Positions 25,548-35,229 of a stretch of DNA of 64,000 bases are shown piece after piece. The position numbers were made by a program, and so were the translations under genes. This stretch comes from an uncultured Flavobacteriaceae bacterium. GTDB taxonomy: Bacteria; Bacteroidota; Bacteroidia; Flavobacteriales; Flavobacteriaceae. The notes under the pieces were generated by a model. It was not told where the DNA came from. It did no database searches and saw only the letters and a program-made list of their open reading frames with translations. The first letter of the stretch is position 1; every line of letters begins with the position of its first letter. Where the stretch lies: the NCBI GenBank assembly GCA_937136455.1, contig CAKZOO010000066.1:92517-156516 (forward strand), in the 5' to 3' direction.

Positions 25548-26111
25548 TTAATCGGTATCGTTTTCAGATTGTATGCTCTGAGCAAGTAATTTCTTTGCTC
25601 TTAAGAGTTTTACCTTTATAGAATTTAAAGGTTGATTGAGTTGATCAGCAATAGCAGCATATCTCATTTGTTGAAAATACCTCAAATTGATAATTTCTCT
25701 GTAATGAGGTTTTAATTGATTGATGTGTTTGAGTAAGTTGTCCAATTGCTGTTCTTTGATTAAATCATCTTCTGCACTTGGGGCTTCATCCACTACATTC
25801 TGTGCTACAAAGTCCTCTTCAATAGAATTGTTCGTCGGTACATTCTTGTGTTTTCTAAGAAGATCAATTCTAATGTTCTTAGAAATCGTAATGAGCCAAG
25901 TCTTAAAATTGTAATTAGAATCAAACTTATCAATATTATCGAAGGCTTTAGAAAAGGTTTCAATGCAAATATCTTCAGCGTCATTTTCATTCTTAAACTG
26001 ATTCTGAAAATTAAACACATCCTTCCAGTAGATATCTAAAAGTGTGCTAAAAGCAAGTTGATCACCTTTTTTAGCAGCTTCGATGGTATGTTGAAGTTGA
26101 TCTTCGCTCAC
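25548..26111 (-). CDS. ECF RNA polymerase sigma factor
   Basis: A 187-residue sigma-70 family protein with region 2 (about 20-90; DAEDICIETFSKAFDNIDKFD, then FKTWLITISKNIRIDLLRK) and region 4 (about 125-180; HYREIINLRYFQQMRYAAIA, NSIKVKLLRAKKLL). The start is GTG at 26111, which directly follows the TAA of the upstream 65-residue gene without a spacer. No classical anti-sigma gene (FecR or zinc anti-sigma type) is adjacent, so regulation is unclear. It precedes lipA. Confidence 0.9.
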   Translation of the reverse strand: MSEDQLQHTIEAAKKGDQLAFSTLLDIYWKDVFNFQNQFKNENDAEDICIETFSKAFDNIDKFDSNYNFKTWLITISKNIRIDLLRKHKNVPTNNSIEEDFVAQNVVDEAPSAEDDLIKEQQLDNLLKHINQLKPHYREIINLRYFQQMRYAAIADQLNQPLNSIKVKLLRAKKLLAQSIQSENDTD

Positions 26112-26309
26112 TTAAGCCTCAGCCTTTCGTTCACATTGATGATCTGGAACTTTTCCACAGTAACCACAGGTAACTCCTTCTTTGTTTAAAAAAGGAGACT
26201 GACTCGCACAGGTTCCTGCAAACTTACCGTCCTTTTTTCCCCATATTTTGATTGCAATTCCTGCAAATGCTAAAGCTAAAATGCCAATTGTCAATAAGGC
26301 TAATTTCAT
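26112..26309 (-). CDS. Small Cys-rich membrane-anchored protein
   Basis: A 65-residue protein with one N-terminal hydrophobic helix (about 3-23) followed by a basic stretch (KIWGKKDGK) and a soluble tail with four Cys: Cys34, Cys48, Cys51 and Cys59 (GTCASQ, TCGYCGK, HQC). Similar short proteins with the ASQSPFLNK segment occur in Flavobacteriia; the function is unknown to me. The Cys arrangement could bind a metal or sense redox state. It is the first gene of the sigma factor-lipA operon and abuts the sigma gene, which suggests a functional link. Confidence 0.8.
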   Translation of the reverse strand: MKLALLTIGILALAFAGIAIKIWGKKDGKFAGTCASQSPFLNKEGVTCGYCGKVPDHQCERKAEA

Positions 26310-26325
26310 AGTTGAAAAATTTGTA

Positions 26326-26333
26326 CAAAATTA
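26326..26333 (-). promoter_or_regulatory. Putative -7 element for the Cys-rich protein-sigma-lipA operon
   Basis: TAATTTTG on the minus strand, 16 bases before the ATG at 26309. No TTG at standard distance was found, so an alternative sigma factor or an atypical -33 is possible. Confidence 0.45.
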
Positions 26334-26384
26334 CAAAAAAAGATTGGAATGAGTGTAGTGAAAAGGAGAGGTAAAATGAAAGGG

Positions 26385-27401
26385 TTATTTGATAATCCTA
26401 ACCTCAGGTTCAAGAGTAATTCCAAACTGTTCTTGGACCTTATTGATGATTTCCATTGCAAATTCGTAGACTTCTTTTCCAGTAGCATTTCCATGATTTA
26501 CTAGTACAAGTGCTTGCTTGTGATGGGAACCAACATTGCCTTTTATTTGACCTTTAAAACCAGCCTTTTCAATAAGCCATCCTGCAGCAAGTTTTACCTG
26601 ATTGTTTTCTTGAACGTAATGAGGAATTTTTGGATAGGTCTTTTGTAGTGATTCTAACTGTAGTTGATCGATAATGGGATTCTTAAAAAAACTTCCTGAA
26701 TTTCCCAGCTCTTTTGGATTGGGGAGTTTTTCAGATCTGATTTGAATAACGGCTTCAGACACATCTTTAATACTAGGGTTTTTAATGCCCTTTTCTTTTA
26801 GAACTGATTGAATAGCTCCATAATCAATATGGAGTTTGTGATTGTTCTTTTGAAGCTTATAAATCACCGAAGTGATGATGTAACGATTCTGGTATTTTGA
26901 TTTAAATATAGAATCTCTATAGCCAAATTCACAGTCGCTATTTGATAGTGTTACTAATTCATTGGTAGTCTTATCGAGAACTTCGCAGGAGTAAAAACTA
27001 GCTCCTTGCTCTACTCCATAGGCTCCAATATTTTGAATAGGTGCAGATCCCACATAGCCAGGAATGAGCGAGAGATTTTCTAGCCCTCCGTAGTGGTTTT
27101 CAATACACCAAAGTACAAACTCATGCCATACTTCGCCAGCCATGGCTTTTACTAAAACTTCATCAGTGGTCTCACTGATAACTTCAATGCCTTTGAGCCC
27201 CATATGAATCACCATTCGATCCAAATCATTCATCAATAGAAGGTTGGATCCACCGCTTAAAATAAAGGGGTTTTTAGAGCGGTCTTGTGCAAGTGCTTCT
27301 TTAAGAGTGTCTATCGTTTGAACATAAAGGTAATTGGAAGCCTTTACATCAATTCCAAAACTATTGAATTCTTTTAACGATATGTTCTCTTTTAGGTTCA
27401 C
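26385..27401 (-). CDS. murB: UDP-N-acetylenolpyruvoylglucosamine reductase
   Basis: A 338-residue FAD enzyme of peptidoglycan precursor synthesis that reduces enolpyruvyl-UDP-GlcNAc to UDP-MurNAc. It has an FAD-binding PCMH domain (LSGGSNLLL, IPGYVGSAPIQNIGAYG), the catalytic Ser in GNSGSFFKNP and the terminal Glu in LEPEVRII, as in type I MurB. It overlaps the aminotransferase stop by four bases and is translationally coupled to it. Confidence 0.95.
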   Translation of the reverse strand: MNLKENISLKEFNSFGIDVKASNYLYVQTIDTLKEALAQDRSKNPFILSGGSNLLLMNDLDRMVIHMGLKGIEVISETTDEVLVKAMAGEVWHEFVLWCIENHYGGLENLSLIPGYVGSAPIQNIGAYGVEQGASFYSCEVLDKTTNELVTLSNSDCEFGYRDSIFKSKYQNRYIITSVIYKLQKNNHKLHIDYGAIQSVLKEKGIKNPSIKDVSEAVIQIRSEKLPNPKELGNSGSFFKNPIIDQLQLESLQKTYPKIPHYVQENNQVKLAAGWLIEKAGFKGQIKGNVGSHHKQALVLVNHGNATGKEVYEFAMEIINKVQEQFGITLEPEVRIIK

Positions 27402-28591
27402 AAGGTTCTATAGGTTTCTAATCCTTTAGCTAAGATACGCATTGCTTCTCTAAGCTTGTTTTCTTCGAGGACATAGGCGATGCGAATTTGATTTCGACCC
27501 AGTCCATGAGTTGAATAGAAACCAGCAGCAGGGGCAACCATTACCGTTTTATTGTTGAGGTTAAAATGTTCTAACATCCACTGTGCAAAATGATCAGCAT
27601 CATAGATTGGAAGCTCTACAACACAGTAAAACGCTCCGTTGGGAATACCCACCTTAATATCTGGTATCCTCTCTAATTCCTCGATGAGGATATTTCTTCT
27701 TTTTTCATATTCCTGTTGAATTTCTTCGTAGTAGGAATCTTCAATATCTAAAACAGATTCTGTTGCTAGTTGAGCATAAGAAGGGGGGGAGAGTCTGCAT
27801 TGAGCAAACTTCATCGCTGTGTGAATCACCTCTTTGTTTTTAGAGACGATACACCCAACACGAGCTCCACACATAGAGTATCGTTTGGAAACAGAATCAA
27901 TCAAAATCGCACATTTTTCACTTCCTTCAATACTTAGAATCGAGTGATGTTTGTGGCCGTTGTAAACAAATTCGCGATACACTTCATCAACGACTAAAAA
28001 GAGATCGTGTTCGTTTGCAAAGCCTACGAGTTCTTCTAATTCCTCTCTCGTATACAAATAACCTGTTGGATTGCCAGGATTGCAAATTAAAATAGCCTTA
28101 GTTTTGGGACGTAAAAAGCGCTCCAAATACTTGATGCTTGGCATTTTAAAGTTGTCATCAATCGAGGTAGTGATCGGTACCAAATTCACCAAGTTCAAGG
28201 TCGTATAACCGTAGTAATTGGCGTAAAAAGGTTCAGGAACCAAAAGTTCGTCTCCTGGATCAGCTATAGATCCAATCGTAAACGTTAGTGCTTCAGATCC
28301 TCCAGTGGTAATAATGATATCACTTGGTTCTAAATCAACTTGATGTTTTTTGTAATAATCAGCAAATTTTTGACGTAGGCTTACAGATCCTTCAGTCTTG
28401 CTGTAGGATAATACATCAATAGTATTGTTCTTTACAGCATCTAGTGCTACTTTAGGAGTTGGAATATCAGGTTGACCAATATTGAGGTGAATTACTTCTA
28501 TCCCATTTTCTTTCGCACGATCAGCATAGGGTACTAATTTTCGAATCGGAGATTCGGGCATATGTGACCCTTTTGTAGATATTTTAGGCAT
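27398..28591 (-). CDS. Class I/II pyridoxal-phosphate aminotransferase
   Basis: A 397-residue fold-type I aminotransferase, probably aspartate-aminotransferase-like. Motifs are HLNIGQPDIPTP (about 36), GGSEALTF (about 97), CNPGNPTGYLY with the substrate-binding Asn-Pro, VVDEVYREFVY and the PLP-Lys region IDSVSKRYSMCGARVG. The exact amino donor is not determinable. Probably cotranscribed with the DUF1573 gene upstream and murB downstream. Confidence 0.9.
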   Translation of the reverse strand: MPKISTKGSHMPESPIRKLVPYADRAKENGIEVIHLNIGQPDIPTPKVALDAVKNNTIDVLSYSKTEGSVSLRQKFADYYKKHQVDLEPSDIIITTGGSEALTFTIGSIADPGDELLVPEPFYANYYGYTTLNLVNLVPITTSIDDNFKMPSIKYLERFLRPKTKAILICNPGNPTGYLYTREELEELVGFANEHDLFLVVDEVYREFVYNGHKHHSILSIEGSEKCAILIDSVSKRYSMCGARVGCIVSKNKEVIHTAMKFAQCRLSPPSYAQLATESVLDIEDSYYEEIQQEYEKRRNILIEELERIPDIKVGIPNGAFYCVVELPIYDADHFAQWMLEHFNLNNKTVMVAPAAGFYSTHGLGRNQIRIAYVLEENKLREAMRILAKGLETYRTL

Positions 28592-28611
28592 AAATATGTT
28601 AATGGTTGATT

Positions 28612-28974
28612 TTACTCAACCCTTCCTTTGATAATTATTTTTTTTGTTTCTCCCGCATTTGAACTCACCCATGTAGTCTTAAAAAACGGTCCTACTCTGT
28701 TGGTGTCATACTTCACTTTGATCACTCCTTCTTTTCCAGGTAGAATAGGGTCTTTTGGCTTTTCAGGTACAGTACATCCACAACTCGATCTTACTCCAGT
28801 AATCACTAATGGGGCATCACCAGTGTTGGTAAAGGTGAATGCACGTGCACCGTCAGCGCCTTTTTTGATAATTCCATAGTCAATAGTATCCTTTTGAAAT
28901 TCAATTTTGGCTTGTTGGGCATTAGCAGTAAAAGCCACAAGGGCAAATCCTATAAGTAAAATGAGTTTTTTCAT
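28612..28974 (-). CDS. DUF1573 domain exported protein
   Basis: A 120-residue secreted or periplasmic protein with a signal peptide ending FTANAQ (about residue 20). A single immunoglobulin-like DUF1573 domain follows (FEFQKDTIDYG-like start, FTNTGDAPLVITGVRSSCGCTVPE, then VKYDTNRVGPF). Such domains are abundant in Bacteroidota; no activity is known. The ATG at 28974 is used; the longer frame would need TTG. Confidence 0.88.
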   Translation of the reverse strand: MKKLILLIGFALVAFTANAQQAKIEFQKDTIDYGIIKKGADGARAFTFTNTGDAPLVITGVRSSCGCTVPEKPKDPILPGKEGVIKVKYDTNRVGPFFKTTWVSSNAGETKKIIIKGRVE

Positions 28975-28999
28975 AACCAAAGGTATTAATAATCAACGG

Positions 29000-29007
29000 C
29001 AAAGTTA
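29000..29007 (-). promoter_or_regulatory. Putative -7 element for DUF1573-aminotransferase-murB
   Basis: TAACTTTG on the minus strand, 25 bases before the ATG at 28974, a match to TAnnTTTG. Confidence 0.4.
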
Positions 29008-29155
29008 ACAAATTCAATAAGCTGAGCGATTTTTATAATTAGAAAATAGCGTTAAAAATCTTCAAGATTTAAAAAAAATGTGATGAATTTAAATAAATAT
29101 TGCCGTGATCTTATTGTTAAACATCATTTTGGAGGGAAATTGTAGTTCATTTTTC

Positions 29156-29163
29156 TATTTTTG
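29156..29163 (+). promoter_or_regulatory. Putative -7 element for valS
   Basis: TATTTTTG, 18 bases before the valS ATG. A TTG at 29129-29131 lies 24 bases upstream of it, slightly beyond the usual range. The rest of the roughly 200-base gap is AT-rich with no recognisable riboswitch or T-box. Confidence 0.45.
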
Positions 29164-29181
29164 CAGCTATATAAATTAGCT

Positions 29182-31821
29182 ATGAATATTCCATCGAAAT
29201 ACAACCCTCAAGAATCTGAACAGAAGTGGTACGATTACTGGATGAAAAACAATTATTTTCACTCCACACCAGATGAACGAACACCTTATACTATTGTAAT
29301 TCCACCACCAAATGTTACGGGAGTCCTCCATATGGGGCATATGCTTAATAACACGATTCAAGATGTGCTAATTAGACGTGCGCGTTTAAAAGGACTCAAT
29401 GCGTGTTGGGTACCTGGTACGGATCACGCATCTATTGCGACTGAGGCAAAGGTTGTAGCTCGATTAAAAGAACAAGGAATTGAAAAGTCCGACCTCACTC
29501 GTGATGAATTTTTAAAACACGCTTGGGAGTGGAAGGAAGAGTACGGAGGCGTAATTCTTGAACAACTCAAAAAGTTGGGATGTTCTTGTGATTGGGATCG
29601 CACCGCTTTTACAATGGATCAACATATGTCTGATTCGGTGATTGAAGTCTTTGTTGACTTGTTTAACAAGGGACAAATATACAGAGGATATCGAATGGTC
29701 AACTGGGACCCACAGGCACTTACAACGCTTTCAGATGAAGAGGTGATTTATGAAGAAAAGCAAGGTAATTTGTATTATGTTTCTTATCAAATAGTAGATT
29801 CTGATGAGACGATCACCATAGCTACTACAAGACCTGAGACTATATTGGGAGATACGGCAATCTGTATTCACCCAGATGATGAACGCTATTCAAAACTCAA
29901 AGGAAAGAAAGTAATCGTTCCTATTGCAAACCGAGAAATTCCAATCATTGAAGATGAATATGTCGATATGGAATTTGGAACTGGTTGTTTGAAAATTACA
30001 CCTGCTCACGATATCAACGATTACGGAATAGGACAAAAACACCAATTAGAAACCATCGATATCTTTAATGCTAACGCGACTCTAAATAGTTTTGGTTTAG
30101 AGTTTGAAGGGATGGATCGTTTTGAGGCACGAAAGGCCGTAGCTCAAAGGCTCGAAGAATTGGGAGTTTTAATTAAGAAAGAGTCTCATATGCACAAGGT
30201 GGGAACCTCTGAACGCACCAAGGCAGTTATTGAGCCTAGGCTTTCTGATCAGTGGTTTTTAAAGATGGAAGACTTAGTAAAACCAGCTATAGATGCTGTG
30301 TTAAAAGATGAAGAAGTAAAACTCTTCCCTTCCAAATTTAACAATACCTATCGCAACTGGGTAGAGAATATTCGCGATTGGAATATCTCTAGACAACTCT
30401 GGTGGGGTCAACAGATACCGGCATACTATTACGGAGATGGACAAGATGATTTTGTGGTTGCTCAAACTGCTGAAAAGGCCTTAGAGCTCGCTAAAGCAAA
30501 ATCCTCAAACAATGACTTAAAGGCTTCAGATCTCAGACAAGACGAAGATGTTCTCGATACCTGGTTTTCTTCTTGGCTTTGGCCGATGAGTGTATTCAAT
30601 GGAATCCTCGATCCCGATAATGAAGAAATCAACTATTACTATCCAACCAATGATTTGGTAACAGGTCCAGATATTCTGTTCTTTTGGGTAATTCGCATGA
30701 TCATTGCTGGATATGAATTTAAAGGAACAAAACCTTTTTCAAATGTGTATTTAACGGGTCTTGTTCGTGATTCCCAGCGAAGAAAAATGTCGAAGTCTCT
30801 CGGAAATTCACCAGATGCTTTAAAACTCATCGAGGATTACGGAGCAGATGGTGTAAGAGTTGGATTGCTGCTGAGTTCTGCAGCGGGTAATGATTTGATG
30901 TTTGATGAGAGTCTGTGTAACCAAGGAAAGAATTTTGCCAACAAGATTTGGAATGGATTTAGATTAGTTCAATCGTGGGATGTGAATGAAGAGCTTCCAC
31001 AACCTAAGGCTGCAGCCTTAGCGATTGAGTGGTACCAATCAAAGTTTAATCAAACTTTAGAGCAGATAGAAGATCATTTTTCTAAATACAGAATATCAGA
31101 TGCTTTAATGGCAACTTACAAACTCATATGGGATGATTATTCTTCTTGGTTATTAGAGCTGGTTAAACCAGAATATCAAAAGCCAATTGATCAAAAGACA
31201 TATGAAGCTATTGTTAGGCTGTTAGAAGATAACTTAAAGATCTTACATCCATTTATGCCATTCTTGACAGAGGAGGTATGGCAATACATCAATGAGCGTA
31301 CTAATGATCAAGCATTGATTGTTTCATCCTGGCCTAAGGCTGGTTCATTTGATCAAGATCTAATTGATTCATTTGAAAATGCTACAGAGATCATCTCTGG
31401 AATTAGAACTATTAGAAAAGAAAAAAATATTCCTAACAAAGACGCTCTTGAGTTATTTGTGATCGAAGGGGAAGCTGGATACGATGCAAGGTGGAATGCC
31501 GTACTAGAGAAAATGGGGAATTTGAGTTCTCTTCAAAGAACAGAATCTCCAATTGACGCAGCCTTAAGTTTTAGGGTGAAGTCAACAGAATTCTTTATTC
31601 CTATTGGTGATGCTATCGATATTGAGGCTGAATTAGAGAAAATTGAAAAGGAGCTATCGTATACAGAAGGATTTTTAAATTCTGTACGTAAGAAACTTTC
31701 TAATGAACGCTTTGTGTCGAATGCACCAGAGCAGGTTATAGCTATAGAACGCCAGAAGGAAGCTGATGCTCTTGCAAAGATTGAAACCCTAAAGCTAAGT
31801 ATGTCTAATCTTAAAAAATAA
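29182..31821 (+). CDS. valS: Valyl-tRNA synthetase
   Basis: An 879-residue class I aminoacyl-tRNA synthetase charging tRNA-Val. It has [16 protein letters not shown] with the HIGH-type motif (HMGH), an editing domain ([12 protein letters not shown], about 217), the KMSKS loop ([13 protein letters not shown], about 533), an anticodon-binding helical domain and a C-terminal coiled coil (from about residue 810). The ATG at 29182 (MNIPSKYNP) is chosen over an upstream TTG that lies inside the -7 element. Confidence 0.97.
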   Translation: MNIPSKYNPQESEQKWYDYWMKNNYFHSTPDERTPYTIVIPPPNVTGVLHMGHMLNNTIQDVLIRRARLKGLNACWVPGTDHASIATEAKVVARLKEQGIEKSDLTRDEFLKHAWEWKEEYGGVILEQLKKLGCSCDWDRTAFTMDQHMSDSVIEVFVDLFNKGQIYRGYRMVNWDPQALTTLSDEEVIYEEKQGNLYYVSYQIVDSDETITIATTRPETILGDTAICIHPDDERYSKLKGKKVIVPIANREIPIIEDEYVDMEFGTGCLKITPAHDINDYGIGQKHQLETIDIFNANATLNSFGLEFEGMDRFEARKAVAQRLEELGVLIKKESHMHKVGTSERTKAVIEPRLSDQWFLKMEDLVKPAIDAVLKDEEVKLFPSKFNNTYRNWVENIRDWNISRQLWWGQQIPAYYYGDGQDDFVVAQTAEKALELAKAKSSNNDLKASDLRQDEDVLDTWFSSWLWPMSVFNGILDPDNEEINYYYPTNDLVTGPDILFFWVIRMIIAGYEFKGTKPFSNVYLTGLVRDSQRRKMSKSLGNSPDALKLIEDYGADGVRVGLLLSSAAGNDLMFDESLCNQGKNFANKIWNGFRLVQSWDVNEELPQPKAAALAIEWYQSKFNQTLEQIEDHFSKYRISDALMATYKLIWDDYSSWLLELVKPEYQKPIDQKTYEAIVRLLEDNLKILHPFMPFLTEEVWQYINERTNDQALIVSSWPKAGSFDQDLIDSFENATEIISGIRTIRKEKNIPNKDALELFVIEGEAGYDARWNAVLEKMGNLSSLQRTESPIDAALSFRVKSTEFFIPIGDAIDIEAELEKIEKELSYTEGFLNSVRKKLSNERFVSNAPEQVIAIERQKEADALAKIETLKLSMSNLKK

Positions 31822-31867
31822 GAAACTAAATCACAGAATTTCATATATTTAAGCAAATGAAATTCTT

Positions 31868-33133
31868 ATGGCTTCTTATGCTCAGGCACTTTTAATTGCC
31901 ATTCCTTTTTTTATCCTTCTCATGTTTGTTGAGATTGGGTATGGAATTCTAAAGAAACGTCAAACATATAGTGTTGTTGATACCATTACTTCATTGAGTT
32001 CTGGTATTACCAATTCTATTAAGAATCTACTCGGGCTTGGCTTAATTATACTCTCGTATCCCTATTTACTTGAAAAATTAGCACTTTTTCAACTGGATGA
32101 TCAGTGGTGGGTTTGGGTAATAGCATTTGTTTTTATAGATTTTGCAGGTTATTGGAGTCATCGAATTAGTCATAGTATCAATCTTTTTTGGAACGATCAT
32201 ATCATACATCACTCAAGTGAAAACTACAATTTAGCCTGTGCACTCAGACAGCCTATATCAGACTTACTGCGTTATTACCCCTTATTGTTATTGCCAGCTG
32301 CACTAGTAGGGGTGCCACATGAAATCATTGCTTTTATAGCACCCATACATCTCTTTATGCAGTTTTGGTATCATACGGTTCATATAGGGAAGTTGGGCTT
32401 TTTAGAATACCTCATCATAACCCCTTCACAGCATCGTGTACACCATGCCATCAACGCTCCATATATCGATAAGAATTTAGGACAGATTTTCTCTCTATGG
32501 GATCGCATCTTTGGTACCTTTCAAGAGGAACTAGAAGATGAGGTTCCTCAATATGGAGTATTAAAACCTGTTCGAACTTGGAATCCGATACGTATCAATT
32601 TTTTACACTTATGGCAGCTTGCTAAAGATGCATACAGAGCGAAATCGTTCTGGGATAAGCTACGAATTTGGTTGATGCCTACAGGATGGAGACCTGCTGA
32701 TGTGGCTAAAAAGTATCCATTAAGTCTTATTGAAGATGTATATGGATTTGAGCGATACGATACCCGTGCCTCTGTGAATTTTCAGATCTATGCTGTTTTT
32801 CAGATGCTATCTGTCTTGGGGCTTTTTTTATTGATGATAGCAGGTTTTGAAAACTTGAGTACTTCTGAGATACTACTCTTTAGTTTGTATATCGGTATTA
32901 GTATCTACGGTTATAGTGATTTACTAGATCTCAAATTCAGTGGATTCGTCATTGAATTAATACGAACAGGATTTGGTTTTTGGCTTCTGGGAAATTTAGA
33001 GCATTGGGAAGGACTCAACAATTTATTTGCTCCCTTTTATGCTGTATTAGTGGGGTATTTAGTAATGACACTTATAGGGACTATCTACGTGATTTCCATT
33101 GAATTTCCAAAGTCTAAGAGCGTTTTAGTCTAA
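31868..33133 (+). CDS. Sterol desaturase / fatty acid hydroxylase family membrane protein
   Basis: A 421-residue polytopic membrane di-iron protein. His clusters of the superfamily are present: HRISH (about 99), HHSSENYN (about 116) and HRVHHAIN (about 194). A C-terminal region of about 130 residues adds further membrane helices. The family hydroxylates or desaturates lipids; the substrate here is unknown and need not be a sterol. The 3' end overlaps the convergent psd gene by 9 bases. Confidence 0.9.
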   Translation: MASYAQALLIAIPFFILLMFVEIGYGILKKRQTYSVVDTITSLSSGITNSIKNLLGLGLIILSYPYLLEKLALFQLDDQWWVWVIAFVFIDFAGYWSHRISHSINLFWNDHIIHHSSENYNLACALRQPISDLLRYYPLLLLPAALVGVPHEIIAFIAPIHLFMQFWYHTVHIGKLGFLEYLIITPSQHRVHHAINAPYIDKNLGQIFSLWDRIFGTFQEELEDEVPQYGVLKPVRTWNPIRINFLHLWQLAKDAYRAKSFWDKLRIWLMPTGWRPADVAKKYPLSLIEDVYGFERYDTRASVNFQIYAVFQMLSVLGLFLLMIAGFENLSTSEILLFSLYIGISIYGYSDLLDLKFSGFVIELIRTGFGFWLLGNLEHWEGLNNLFAPFYAVLVGYLVMTLIGTIYVISIEFPKSKSVLV

Positions 33134-33802
33134 ATCCTCTTCTTTGTCGTTCGTGGTGGCGATAATTGATTTTGCACCTACTACTTTTTGGCCTAATTGA
33201 ACAGCAACAAGGGCGTCCAATGGTAAAAAGATATCAATTCTTGATCCGAACTTTATAAATCCAGCATCAGCTCCCTGAATTGCTTTATCACCCACTTTAG
33301 CGTAGTTGACAATGCGTCTCGCGACAGCGCCCGCAATTTGTCTATATAATACTGCTCCAAACTTTGGAGTTTTGATTACTATAGTTGTACGCTCATTCTC
33401 AGTACTTGATTTTGGATGCCATGCAACTAGGTATTTACCTGGGTGGTATTTAGAGTATTCCACAACTCCACTACAAGCGTAACGAGTTACGTGAACGTTT
33501 AATGGAGACATAAAGATCGAGATCTGTTTTCTCTTTCCTTGAAAGTACTCTGGTTCTTCAACTTCTTCAATAACCACTACCTTACCGTCTACAGGTGCTA
33601 GGATGTGATTTAAATTAAATTGAACCTCTCGTTTTGGATTTCTGAAAAAGTAGAGGATAAGAGAAAATAATACGAGTACAACAAGCTGTAAAAACTTTGC
33701 TATATAAAAATAATCAGCTAAAAAATAATCAGCAGCTACAGCAATTGCAGCACAAATTAAAAAACTGACAATAATAATCTTAAACCCCTCTTTATGAAAC
33801 AT
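33125..33802 (-). CDS. psd: Phosphatidylserine decarboxylase (short, pyruvoyl-dependent)
   Basis: A 225-residue enzyme that makes phosphatidylethanolamine. It has two N-terminal hydrophobic segments and the motifs RNPKREV, LAPVDGKVVVIEE and SIFMSPLNVHVTR. The autocleavage site is the FGSR tetrad near residue 193, whose Ser becomes the pyruvoyl group. It belongs to the short archaeal-type Psd. The ATG at 33802 overlaps the end of cdsA by 11 bases. Functional partner of cdsA upstream. Confidence 0.93.
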   Translation of the reverse strand: MFHKEGFKIIIVSFLICAAIAVAADYFLADYFYIAKFLQLVVLVLFSLILYFFRNPKREVQFNLNHILAPVDGKVVVIEEVEEPEYFQGKRKQISIFMSPLNVHVTRYACSGVVEYSKYHPGKYLVAWHPKSSTENERTTIVIKTPKFGAVLYRQIAGAVARRIVNYAKVGDKAIQGADAGFIKFGSRIDIFLPLDALVAVQLGQKVVGAKSIIATTNDKEEDLD

Positions 33803-34613
33803 AATTACAAAGACTAATAAATAAATATACAAATGGTGCTGCAAAAATAAGCGAATCTAATCGATCTAGCATCCCTCCATGGCCAGGAAGTATCGCTCCA
33901 CTGTCTTTAACATGTGCTGTTCTTTTAAATTTACTTTCGATAAGATCACCTAAGTTGCCAAAAACGACTACTATGATTCCAACTCCAAACCACTGTGTAA
34001 AACTGAGATAGGAATCAAAATCAGAATAATTAGAAACCTGAGAAACTCCATAAGCAGCTAGTAGTGCAAATAAGCCACCTCCAATGGCACCTTCAATAGT
34101 TTTTTTAGGAGAAACCGATTTGAATAGTGGTCTTTTTCCCAAGTATTTTCCAACTATAAAAGCAAATGAATCGTTAACCCAAACAATGATGAAAAATCCA
34201 GCAATGATAAATTCTACAAACCCTTCAGTTTGATATGGAGCTTTTCTAAGGAAGATAAAACCACCTCCAATATAAAATAGCGATATGATAAATCGCAGCA
34301 CTTTATCAAATACAAAACTCTTGTTGGTCAATAAACGATACAGTAAAAACAAGTTGACCGCTAAAGTAATTGCTAAAAGAATGTTGACCGCAATGAGACT
34401 GTTTAAAAAATAGACATACAGCCACCAAAGTAAAAGATAAGCAAGGTAAATTGGATAATCTTTGATCTTGTTCATGCGATTGAGCTCGTATAAACATGCA
34501 AATCCAAATCCCATGAATAGAAAATCAAAAGCATCAGTGTTTAAAAACACTACCGCAAGTAAGAGGCCTACATACACAACCCCTGTAATGGCTCTTCTGA
34601 GTAAAACTCTCAT
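33792..34613 (-). CDS. cdsA: Phosphatidate cytidylyltransferase
   Basis: A 273-residue integral membrane enzyme forming CDP-diacylglycerol from phosphatidic acid. About seven or eight helices are visible, and the C-terminal signature GDLIESKFKRTAHVKDSG followed by LPGHGGMLDRLDS carries the catalytic Asp residues. It starts one base after the LUD gene and overlaps psd, forming a phospholipid synthesis pair. Confidence 0.95.
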   Translation of the reverse strand: MRVLLRRAITGVVYVGLLLAVVFLNTDAFDFLFMGFGFACLYELNRMNKIKDYPIYLAYLLLWWLYVYFLNSLIAVNILLAITLAVNLFLLYRLLTNKSFVFDKVLRFIISLFYIGGGFIFLRKAPYQTEGFVEFIIAGFFIIVWVNDSFAFIVGKYLGKRPLFKSVSPKKTIEGAIGGGLFALLAAYGVSQVSNYSDFDSYLSFTQWFGVGIIVVVFGNLGDLIESKFKRTAHVKDSGAILPGHGGMLDRLDSLIFAAPFVYLFISLCNYVS

Positions 34614-34614
34614 T

Positions 34615-35226
34615 TTACAAATCTTCTAATAAAATTAGATAGAGGTTTTTAACGCTACTACCATAGGAGAGAAAGTCTTCTTTAGTTTCCTCTTCTGTTT
34701 TAAAATTTTTGAGGGTCGTGATATTGCCAGGGATACGCTCCTTGTAGATTCTTTTAATCTGTTTTAGGCCATCGGTGATGGAATCTAATAATTGACTAGT
34801 TGTAGCGTAAACAATTATGTGTTTAGGCAACTGATCTAATTTCATTTCACCTATTTGATTTTCAGAAATGAGTATAGAACCATTTTGAGCAATGAGGTAT
34901 TCACAAGAAGTAAAAAGCACATCTGACTCTTTACAATTGTGAGTAAAACTGATGTTTTGAGCTTTACAAAAAGGACTTAAAGTCTTTGAGAATATGTAGA
35001 AGGGAGTATTTTGCCAACTGTTTTCATCGATGATGTCTGTAAGAGATTGACTCACTTCTTCATGAGAGATACAGTACAGAAATTTTCCGCCATTTTTAGT
35101 GAAATTAATGGTGAATTTTTCGTCTACGGGGACTTTGACTTCAGGCATAAAAGCACCACGCTGCTCCTGATGTTCATCAGACTCACCTTTGTTTTTTAGG
35201 CCAAATATTTTTTTAAATATACTCAA
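34615..35226 (-). CDS. LUD (lactate utilisation, LutC/YkgG-like) domain protein
   Basis: A 203-residue cytoplasmic protein with a LUD domain (about 60-203: ESDVLFTSCEYLIAQNGSI, LPKHIIVYATTSQLLDSI, then GPKN-like C-terminal LYLILLEDL). It is not accompanied by lutA/lutB, so a lactate oxidation role is not supported. It lies between ftsH (3 bases) and cdsA (1 base), an arrangement familiar from Flavobacteriia, but its role there is unknown. Confidence 0.85.
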   Translation of the reverse strand: MSIFKKIFGLKNKGESDEHQEQRGAFMPEVKVPVDEKFTINFTKNGGKFLYCISHEEVSQSLTDIIDENSWQNTPFYIFSKTLSPFCKAQNISFTHNCKESDVLFTSCEYLIAQNGSILISENQIGEMKLDQLPKHIIVYATTSQLLDSITDGLKQIKRIYKERIPGNITTLKNFKTEEETKEDFLSYGSSVKNLYLILLEDL

Positions 35227-35229
35227 AGT

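Noticed and set aside
28975..29155. Gap before valS, examined for a T-box or a Val-rich leader peptide
   Set aside because: No T-box core, no run of Val codons after a start codon and no attenuator-type terminator were found.
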